This document shows positions 1-5,538 of a stretch of DNA of 5,538 nucleotides, in pieces; position 1 is the first letter of the stretch; each line of letters begins with the position of its first letter. The translations under genes and the position numbers were made by a program. The notes under the pieces were generated by a model. It searched no databases, had not been told where the DNA came from, and saw only the letters and a program-made list of their open reading frames with translations. Source of the DNA: Prolixibacteraceae bacterium (lineage in GTDB: Bacteria > Bacteroidota > Bacteroidia > Bacteroidales > Prolixibacteraceae); assembly GCA_016788685.1 (NCBI GenBank), contig JAEUSS010000576.1:1-5538 (forward strand). The letters are read 5' to 3'.

Positions 1-300
1 CCCGTCGGTTTGTGATTTTACATTTTTACCGAATGCAACTTGATTGGCACCGACAGCTAAAAGATTATCCGACTGCAAATCACCCGTAATTAAAGGACTT
101 GCTCCCCACGAATTTGGATCGCCATGCCCGACTACCAACCTGGGATAATACGTGTGGCTGTATTGTTCGAGGGCAACGCCATTGGCTGTAGTCCAAAACC
201 GGTTGTCGGTAATGGTGTCATTCGGTTCCACATCTAAATAATTGCAACCTGCCACTAATAGCGTGATACAAGACAGAATTAAACATTTATATGTTTTCAT
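1..300 (-). CDS. SusD/RagB-family outer-membrane lipoprotein, N-terminal 100 residues (partial)
   Basis: This is the substrate-binding lipoprotein that caps a SusC-type transporter on the cell surface. The frame opens with ATG at 298-300 and stays open to the left edge, giving 100 residues; SusD proteins usually have about 450-650, so most of the gene is missing. Residues 1-18 form a short lipoprotein signal peptide (basic start MKTYK, hydrophobic core) ending in the lipobox LLVAGC, so C19 should be the lipidated residue. The sequence after it, NYLDVEP, is the usual SusD mature start, and the FW at about 36-37 followed by an alanine- and tyrosine-containing helix fits the family N-terminus. 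The start lies 23 bp after the stop of the SusC-like gene, so the two are almost certainly one operon. No Shine-Dalgarno is visible; the leader is A-rich, as is common in Bacteroidota. The TPR helices and binding site are outside the window, so substrate cannot be judged. Confidence 0.93.
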   Translation of the reverse strand, partial: MKTYKCLILSCITLLVAGCNYLDVEPNDTITDNRFWTTANGVALEQYSHTYYPRLVVGHGDPNSWGASPLITGDLQSDNLLAVGANQVAFGKNVKSQTDG

Positions 301-323
301 TTCGATTTAATTTTTGCTTGTGT

Positions 324-3300
324 TTAAAATGAAATATTCAATCCAAAAGAAAAACTACGCATAAAGGCATATTCCTTTCCTGAATTTGATCCTCCATCAC
401 TCAAACTCTCCGTAATATCAGGAGTCATAAATGGTGGCATATGCGTTTTTTCCCAAAGGTTGTTCCCGCTGAAATAGAGTTTCAATTGATCAATCGATAA
501 TCTGGAAGTAATTTGTTTGGGGAAAGTATAACCAAAAGTCAGCCCTTTCAAGCGGATGTACGAGGCATCTAACAAGTATTTCGACTGTCTCTGAATGTTT
601 CTGTTATTCAATGCCTTTCTCGGAAAGTACGCATCCGGATTTTCAGGGCTCCAGGTGTTGTCAATGTGATACTGGAAGATATTTCCATTGTAAATACCTC
701 GTGTGAATCCCCAAAACTGGTCACTTGAAGTCCATACATCCCGTTTACCAACGCCATCAAACATGACCCACAAATCGAATCCTTTCCATCCGATACTTCC
801 CTGGAAATTATAACGATAGCGAGGAGTATTATTCCCGATAACCACTCTGTCTCCCGGGTTGTCAAGGGTATTTTTACCAATATCAATTACTCCGTCATTA
901 TTTACATCGCGGTAACGAATATCGCCTGGTTTCCAGGTGTGGTAGATAAAATTTTGAATATAGTTCATCCGCGAAGCTTCCTTTTCATCCTTGATATATC
1001 CATCGGTCACATATCCCCAGTATTCACCCATTTTCATCCCTTTGTAATACAATGACAATGAACCCGTTGGATTGTCGAATTTTGTAATTTCTGACTGGTA
1101 GTCGGACAGACCTGCTGAAAGCGAATAAGTTAACGGACTGCCACAAATATTGTTGATTTTATCTCTCCAAGAGATTTCCATTTCCCAGCCATTGGTGCGC
1201 ATATCAGCCAAATTCTCCTGTCCGCCACTGGTTCCTAAAACGGCCGGAAGTGTTACTGAGCGTATCATATCTTTGGTGTCGCGGATGTAATAATCAAACG
1301 TTCCGGTCAGACGATTTTGCAATAAAGTCAAATCGAGTCCAAAGTCTTTGTTTATTACTTTTTCCCAGGTTACGTTATTGGGTAATGAAGGGGCCGACAG
1401 GTAAGTTAAAGGTTCACCGTTCATCATATAATTAGTCATTGCTCCTCCGTTTAGGCTGGCAATGTAGGAGAAATAAGAGCTGATTGCCTGATTACCCAAT
1501 ACTCCGACCGAAGCACGTAACTTCAGGTTATCGACTACATTTTTCAGCGGAGCAAAGAAATTTTCTTCCGAGATTCTCCATCCGGCAGAAGCTGACGGGA
1601 CAAACACATGACGTTTATCTGAAGGGAATTTTGACGAACCGTCATAGCGTCCATTCAACTCCAGCAAATATTTAGAATTGAGATCGTAATTGATACGATA
1701 GAATAAACCCTGAACTCTCCAACGGGTATCTGTTTCCGAATTGCTTACATAGTTTATCGCCAGATCTGAAATTGGTGTTTCGTTATCAAAAAGATCGGAC
1801 ATCCGGAAAGATAAGCCTCTGTAGTCTTTTCCTTCCTGATTATAACCGCCCATCAACTTAAAGTTGTGCATCTTATTGATGTTCCAGTTGTATTCAGCCC
1901 AAAAATTCAGGGTCTGATATTCATTTTCGGCATTTCCGTTTGAAACAAAGTTTGGAGTCTCGCTTTCAATGGGATTCACCCCTTCGGGCATCGTTTGATA
2001 AATTGTTTTACGGTGAACCTTGCTTCTGCTGAAGTATTTATTCAGGGTGTAGTTTCCTTTGATTGACAATCCTTTTAACGGATGTAAATCAAAACGTCCG
2101 GTGTACCACATGTCGTTACCATCCACGGTACTGCGGCCGGCATTGGCCATACGACCAATTACATTCAGATTACCACGACTTAACGACATCCCGGCAAAAT
2201 CGCCATTCGGTAAAAAAACCGACAGGGTAGGAAACATGCGGTACACTTCATAATACCAGCTTTCTTCGGAAGAGCCTACTTTATATGGTTCGTTACTGTT
2301 TGTATAATTGTATTTGGCAGAAAAGCCCAAATCGAACCAATCGGTTATCTTGGTATCAAAAGTAAAAGCGAGGTTGTAGCGTTTATAGGTATCATTACCA
2401 TAACGGAAAATACCGCCCTGATCTTTTATCCCGGCAGACAGATAATAACTTGACTTTTCCGAACCTCCTGAGATATTCAGATTATGTTGCTGCATAAATG
2501 CGGCACTTTTATAAAACTCATTAATCCAATCGGTATTGCCAACATAAGCCCAGCCAGGATTATTGGGAGTATAGTTAGGACTCTGGATTCCTTCGGTATC
2601 AACTAAAATTGCAGGATTATTTTCAGGATCAGCAATATGTGCATCGAGTGCAGCCAAAAACCGGTCGCTGAAATAATAATCACCTGGCGATTCACTGTCG
2701 TAAGCATCATTCCAGGCACGCGCCCAAACATCAGCTCTTGGCATTTCCGGCAGACGGGCAGGCGTACTCCAGGCCAAGTTGTTGTTGTAGTTAATTTTTG
2801 TTTTCTGATTTTCGCGACCTTGCTTGGTAGTTACCAACATTACGCCAAATGCGGCCCGGGCGCCATAAATAGCGGCCGAAGATGCATCTTTCAGTACTGA
2901 AACACTTTCAACATCCTGAGGGTTGAGCAGGGAAAGATCGCCTTCAACTCCATCGATCAGCACCAAGGCTGACCCACCATTTAACGATGTGTTACCCCGA
3001 ATATTGATGCCGGCCCCTGCATTGGGTTGACCACTTCGAAACGTGATATTCAAGTTCGGGATCATACCCTGCAAACCTTGTGCAATATTTCCAATCGGTC
3101 TTTCATTCAGCACATCGCCGGAGACGGATGCAATGGCCCCCGTCAGGTTTTGTTTTTTCTGTGTTCCGTATCCAACGACAACAACCTCTTCCACTCCAAT
3201 GGTTTCATCTTCCAGTGCGACATTAACCGAAGTCTTTCCTGCAACTTTCACTTCCTGCATTTTCATCCCGACAAACGAAAACTGCAAGGTCACATTTGCC

Positions 3301-3821
3301 GGAACATTAGCCAGAGAATACTCCCCGTCAGCGTTAGTAATGGTTCCTGATGTTGTACCTTTCACAACCACAGAAACTCCGGGCAATGGTGCTCCTGAAG
3401 CATCGGTGACCTTTCCCGTGACTTTTTTAATATTTTCGCTGACGGGAGCGGCTTCATTGCTTAGAGCAATTAAACGATTATTGATTCGATATTTAATTTC
3501 CGTTTCACGAAATACCCGGTCGAGTATCTCGGTGATTAGCATGTTGTTTGACGCAATATCAACTCTTTGCGTGACATTCACCTTCCGGGCATCGTACATA
3601 AAATAGAAGTCCGATTTGTTTTCGATTTCCTGCAATATGTCTTTAATTGCAGCATCCTTTAGATTTAGACTTAGACGAGTATTCTGAGAGTAGCCTCCCA
3701 ATGCAAATACTTGTGAAATGGTTATGAACAGTACGAACAATGTTGTTCTCATAGTCCTGCAAAATTTAGATTTCCAGATTTCAGAAAATCCGGAAATCCA
3801 GGAATAACGTTTTTTTTTCAT
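324..3821 (-). CDS. SusC/RagA-family TonB-dependent outer-membrane transporter with N-terminal STN signalling domain
   Basis: This outer-membrane beta-barrel imports a bound oligomer (glycan, less likely peptide) using TonB energy, and probably also reports substrate to the FecR protein encoded just upstream. Visible in order: a long basic N-terminus with a hydrophobic signal core at about 26-39; an STN domain at about 47-120; a carboxypeptidase-regulatory-like beta-sandwich at about 133-205 (VTGKVTDASGAPLPGVSVVV); the SusC hallmark EEVVVVGYGTQKK at 211-223, where the TonB box lies; the plug at about 222-335 with the typical IRGNTSLNGG and VLKDASSAAIYGARA motifs; then the barrel, with NLNISGG at 447-453, a calcium-loop-like DVNNDGVID at 972-980, and a terminal strand ending in F1165. 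Full length for the STN-bearing class (about 1,100-1,200). I keep the ATG at 3819-3821: long pre-core tails are normal in this class, although M24 would leave a conventional signal peptide. It is followed after 23 bp by the SusD-like gene. No frameshift is seen. Confidence 0.97.
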   Translation of the reverse strand: MKKKRYSWISGFSEIWKSKFCRTMRTTLFVLFITISQVFALGGYSQNTRLSLNLKDAAIKDILQEIENKSDFYFMYDARKVNVTQRVDIASNNMLITEILDRVFRETEIKYRINNRLIALSNEAAPVSENIKKVTGKVTDASGAPLPGVSVVVKGTTSGTITNADGEYSLANVPANVTLQFSFVGMKMQEVKVAGKTSVNVALEDETIGVEEVVVVGYGTQKKQNLTGAIASVSGDVLNERPIGNIAQGLQGMIPNLNITFRSGQPNAGAGINIRGNTSLNGGSALVLIDGVEGDLSLLNPQDVESVSVLKDASSAAIYGARAAFGVMLVTTKQGRENQKTKINYNNNLAWSTPARLPEMPRADVWARAWNDAYDSESPGDYYFSDRFLAALDAHIADPENNPAILVDTEGIQSPNYTPNNPGWAYVGNTDWINEFYKSAAFMQQHNLNISGGSEKSSYYLSAGIKDQGGIFRYGNDTYKRYNLAFTFDTKITDWFDLGFSAKYNYTNSNEPYKVGSSEESWYYEVYRMFPTLSVFLPNGDFAGMSLSRGNLNVIGRMANAGRSTVDGNDMWYTGRFDLHPLKGLSIKGNYTLNKYFSRSKVHRKTIYQTMPEGVNPIESETPNFVSNGNAENEYQTLNFWAEYNWNINKMHNFKLMGGYNQEGKDYRGLSFRMSDLFDNETPISDLAINYVSNSETDTRWRVQGLFYRINYDLNSKYLLELNGRYDGSSKFPSDKRHVFVPSASAGWRISEENFFAPLKNVVDNLKLRASVGVLGNQAISSYFSYIASLNGGAMTNYMMNGEPLTYLSAPSLPNNVTWEKVINKDFGLDLTLLQNRLTGTFDYYIRDTKDMIRSVTLPAVLGTSGGQENLADMRTNGWEMEISWRDKINNICGSPLTYSLSAGLSDYQSEITKFDNPTGSLSLYYKGMKMGEYWGYVTDGYIKDEKEASRMNYIQNFIYHTWKPGDIRYRDVNNDGVIDIGKNTLDNPGDRVVIGNNTPRYRYNFQGSIGWKGFDLWVMFDGVGKRDVWTSSDQFWGFTRGIYNGNIFQYHIDNTWSPENPDAYFPRKALNNRNIQRQSKYLLDASYIRLKGLTFGYTFPKQITSRLSIDQLKLYFSGNNLWEKTHMPPFMTPDITESLSDGGSNSGKEYAFMRSFSFGLNISF

Positions 3822-3884
3822 AGATTTGTTGTGATTTGATGATTACTCAAATTGCTTTGCCTCTCACGATCAAATGAATAAGGC
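3822..3884 (-). promoter_or_regulatory. Probable promoter and leader region of the susC-susD operon
   Basis: This stretch lies between the candidate terminator after the FecR gene and the ATG of the SusC-like gene, so a separate promoter for the transporter operon is expected here. By family logic it would be read by the ECF sigma factor encoded in this window. No motif can be assigned with confidence. A TTCATTTG element at about 3868-3875 is one mismatch from the housekeeping Bacteroidota -7 box (TAnnTTTG), but no TTTG lies at the usual distance upstream of it. The last 25 bases before the ATG are A-rich and carry no Shine-Dalgarno. The call rests on position more than on sequence. Confidence 0.3.
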
Positions 3885-3887
3885 AAA
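3856..3887. repeat. Short inverted repeat (7-bp arms) upstream of the SusC-like gene
   Basis: TTTGCCT at 3856-3862 and AGGCAAA at 3881-3887 are perfect reverse complements separated by 18 bases. The position, between the candidate terminator and the transporter start, would suit a regulator-binding site. The arms do not extend further in either direction. A 7-bp match of this kind can easily arise by chance in about 80 bp of AT-rich DNA, so this is only a candidate. Confidence 0.25.
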
Positions 3888-3927
3888 AGGAAAAAGAAGG
3901 GGATGTTACCAGCATCTCCTTTTTTTT
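3885..3927 (-). terminator. Candidate intrinsic terminator after the FecR-like gene
   Basis: Read on the minus strand, GGAGATG (3919-3913) pairs with CATCCCC (3905-3899) around a 7-base loop, with one A-C mismatch. The stem is flanked by an A8 tract (3927-3920) and followed by a U-rich run, UUCUUUUU (3898-3891), so A-U pairing can lengthen it. It begins about 57 bases after the FecR stop codon. Read on the plus strand the mismatch becomes a G-U wobble and the stem ends in T8, so it looks bidirectional and is slightly better in that direction. It would separate the sigma/anti-sigma transcript from the transporter operon. The mismatch in the core lowers confidence. Confidence 0.5.
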
Positions 3928-3983
3928 GTTGCATCCGATTAGTTTTTCATTGGCAGATTACTTGTTGATTTGTAACTTTTATA

Positions 3984-4994
3984 TTATTGACTTGTCAGGA
4001 TTACCTTTGTCTTGGTCTTCAGGTTTTCGCCACGGATAATCTGGTACCGAACGGAACACGCAAAACCAATTGATCTGAAGATCTCGTCCAGTGTTTCATT
4101 TTTAATGGTCGCGGTAAATACCGACTTATAGATATCTGGCTGGGTAACTTCAATATCGATGTTATAGCGCCTTCTCAGTTTTGCCAGCACTTCATTCATC
4201 GGATCATCCCTGAAGATCAGCACTCCGTCTTTCCAGGAAATAAATTTTTCGGGCTTAACTTTTTCCTTATAGATTTTACCTGAAGACCTGGTGTATTGAA
4301 CCATTTCTCCGGGTTCCAATTCATAGTGGAATGATTTTTTGCTGTCCTGTACTTCTACTTTTCCCGACTCCAAAACCACACTGATATTTTTATCATTCGG
4401 ATAGGCACTGACATCGAACATGGTTCCCAGAACTTTAACCTCCAGATTATTGCAAAACACCTTTAGTGGAATCTTCTCGTTTTTCGTCACCTTGAAAAAT
4501 GCCTGTCCGCTGAGATTAATCTCACGGTTGTTGACAGCAAAGTCGGAGTTGTAGGTGACTTTGCTGTCGGAGTTTAACCACACAACTGTGCTGTCGGGAA
4601 GAACCATTTTTGAAATCTGTCCATTGTCTGCAAATACAGAAGTGTAATGTAATGCTGATTCATGATGATTTAAAGATTGAAACCGGCTATAAAAGAACAG
4701 GGAAGAAAGACCAGCGGCCAAAATAAAAACAGCAGCATATTTCAGTAAGTCATAACCATTCAGCCGGAATCTCTTCTGCTTTTTGTCAAGCTGACGTTTA
4801 AAATCCAGGTATAGATTTTCTAACTGATACTCGGGCATTTTTTGGGTTGAAGAAATCAATGCCCGGGCATTTTTGACTTTTCTGAACTCTTCCCGGGCCG
4901 ACAAGTCCTCTTCCAGCTGAGAAAGTACCGCCTTTTTGGAGTCTCCTTTAAGATACCCCATTACTACCTGCAATATGTCGTCTGTGTTTTTCAT
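3984..4994 (-). CDS. FecR-family anti-sigma factor (inner-membrane, DUF4974 C-terminus)
   Basis: This single-pass inner-membrane regulator carries the outer-membrane transporter's signal to the ECF sigma factor. The 336 residues divide into a cytoplasmic, charged and helical N-terminus (about 1-80) that should hold the sigma factor; one transmembrane segment at about 83-102 (LLKYAAVFILAAGLSSLFFY); a periplasmic FecR domain at about 116-215 with the family features LPDSTVVWLNSDSKVTY, REINLSGQAFFKV and VLGTMFDVSAY; and a DUF4974-like domain from W254 to about 330, including FRDDPMNEVLAKL and FTATIKNETLDEIF. The DUF4974 part is the expected partner of the transporter's STN domain. Length is normal for Bacteroidota FecR proteins. 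It starts 70 bp after the sigma factor stop, a gap with a T9 run on the coding strand but no GC-rich hairpin, so co-transcription is likely. AGGA lies only 2 bases before the ATG, too close for a standard Shine-Dalgarno. Confidence 0.96.
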   Translation of the reverse strand: MKNTDDILQVVMGYLKGDSKKAVLSQLEEDLSAREEFRKVKNARALISSTQKMPEYQLENLYLDFKRQLDKKQKRFRLNGYDLLKYAAVFILAAGLSSLFFYSRFQSLNHHESALHYTSVFADNGQISKMVLPDSTVVWLNSDSKVTYNSDFAVNNREINLSGQAFFKVTKNEKIPLKVFCNNLEVKVLGTMFDVSAYPNDKNISVVLESGKVEVQDSKKSFHYELEPGEMVQYTRSSGKIYKEKVKPEKFISWKDGVLIFRDDPMNEVLAKLRRRYNIDIEVTQPDIYKSVFTATIKNETLDEIFRSIGFACSVRYQIIRGENLKTKTKVILTSQ

Positions 4995-5064
4995 GTTCCT
5001 GCTTCATCTAATTAAAGCACGAACCAGAGATTACCCTAGTTGCGAATTAAAAAAAAAGTAAAAA

Positions 5065-5538
5065 TTAACGTACAAACAAAAATGCCATGATAGGCAAATA
5101 GTCTTTCAGGGTGATCCGGAAAAGTTTTAAAGCCTTGGTCAAGTGTCCTTCAACGGCTTTTACAGAGATGCCCAGTTCTTCGGCAATCTCCTTATTCCTT
5201 TTTTCATCAAAACGGCTCATATAAAATACGTTTCTACACTGCGGCGGCAATTGGCGGAGTGTTTCTTCAATAATTTGTTCGATTTCGGCAAAAGCAAATG
5301 AAGAAGTGTTGAGTGTGGCTAAAGCGTCCAGGTTTGCGCTCAACTCAGATCCGTCAAAATCCCACGATTCAAAAAGTTTTTGTTTGTACCGTTGGTCACG
5401 TAGTTTATACAGACAGTCGTTTTTTGCAACTGTGAAAAGATAAGCTCCCAGGTTGGTATCGTCGGGTAATTCTTCCATTTTATTACAAATCGTCATTAAC
5501 GTTTTATGAACAATGTTTTCCGCGATATAGTTAAGATG
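5065..5538 (-). CDS. ECF-type RNA polymerase sigma factor, Bacteroidota PUL type (5' end missing)
   Basis: This is an alternative sigma-70 factor that should direct RNA polymerase to the susCD promoter when freed by the FecR protein. The frame has a stop at 5065-5067 and stays open to the right edge, giving 157 visible residues. An ATG at 5494-5496 is internal: the codons upstream of it read HLNYIAENIVHKTL, which is sigma region 2 sequence (the AE-IV helix), so the real start is beyond the window by perhaps 20-40 residues. Visible numbering: region 2 at about 1-57, including GAYLFTVAKNDCLYKLR at 31-47; a linker at 58-86; region 4 at about 88-145, with LRQLPPQCRNVFYMSRF and the helix-turn-helix NKEIAEELGISVKAVEGHL (115-133). 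It ends in the hydrophobic tail LPIMAFLFV seen in many members. It resembles the Bacteroides-expansion sigma family. The FecR-like gene follows 70 bp downstream. Confidence 0.93.
   Translation of the reverse strand, partial: HLNYIAENIVHKTLMTICNKMEELPDDTNLGAYLFTVAKNDCLYKLRDQRYKQKLFESWDFDGSELSANLDALATLNTSSFAFAEIEQIIEETLRQLPPQCRNVFYMSRFDEKRNKEIAEELGISVKAVEGHLTKALKLFRITLKDYLPIMAFLFVR

Noticed and set aside
608..3350. Several shorter open frames within the SusC-like gene (608-886, 1250-1435, 1484-1675, 2059-2253, 2637-2900, 3027-3350)
   Set aside because: All are overlapped in full by the strongly supported SusC reading frame and show no domain, signal peptide or ribosome site of their own.
3043..3606. 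A 187-codon open frame on the plus strand inside the SusC-like gene
   Set aside because: It is antisense to the conserved plug and regulatory-like domains, its translation resembles no family I recognise, and it has no visible start signal. The conserved minus-strand protein explains the sequence.
3868..3906. A standard Bacteroidota -33/-7 housekeeping promoter for the SusC-like gene
   Set aside because: TTCATTTG is near the -7 consensus, but the TTTG upstream of it is only about 9-10 bases away instead of around 20. An ECF-dependent promoter would also not need this pattern.
3939..3950. Tiny upstream open frame (ATG AAA AAC TAA on the minus strand) after the FecR stop
   Set aside because: Three codons before the candidate terminator with no ribosome site; a chance occurrence in AT-rich DNA.
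5046..5066. T-rich stretch (T9 on the coding strand) just after the sigma factor stop, as a possible terminator
   Set aside because: No GC-rich hairpin precedes it. The only nearby palindrome is TGCC/GGCA within the last codons, a 4-bp stem, so separation of sigma and fecR transcripts is not supported.

Overview
All four genes lie on the minus strand, so transcription runs from right to left. The order along the transcript is: ECF sigma factor (5' end cut off by the right edge), FecR-type anti-sigma factor, SusC/RagA-type TonB-dependent transporter with an N-terminal STN signalling domain, and a SusD/RagB-type lipoprotein (3' part cut off by the left edge). This order, the SusC hallmark VVVVGYGTQKK, the SusD lipoprotein start, the DUF4974-like tail of the FecR protein and the lack of clear Shine-Dalgarno sequences before the transporter genes all point to a Bacteroidota chromosome. 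A free-living or gut Bacteroidales-like bacterium is a reasonable guess, but nothing here fixes the genus.

Layout by position: 1-300 is the first 100 codons of the SusD-like lipoprotein. A 23-bp gap follows, then the 1165-residue SusC-like transporter at 324-3821. Positions 3822-3983 are a 162-bp intergenic region with a plausible hairpin terminator near 3885-3927 and, between it and the transporter start, the space where a sigma-dependent promoter should lie. The FecR-like protein is at 3984-4994, followed by a 70-bp gap. The sigma factor runs from 5065 through the right edge at 5538. No stretch longer than 162 bp lacks a gene. I see no RNA gene, mobile element or CRISPR array.

Inferred working model, from the known logic of this family: the SusC/SusD pair in the outer membrane binds and imports a glycan (less likely a peptide). 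When substrate is bound, the periplasmic STN domain of the transporter contacts the periplasmic part of the FecR protein. This changes the hold of its cytoplasmic N-terminus on the sigma factor, which then transcribes the susCD operon and whatever genes follow to the left. The substrate cannot be read from this window, because the enzymes that would reveal it lie off the left edge.

This is a well-formed example of a known system, the regulatory and uptake head of a polysaccharide utilization locus, and I find no convincing sign of an undescribed one. The points most worth a second look are the true start of the sigma factor outside the window, the fecR-susC intergenic region, and the unknown substrate.
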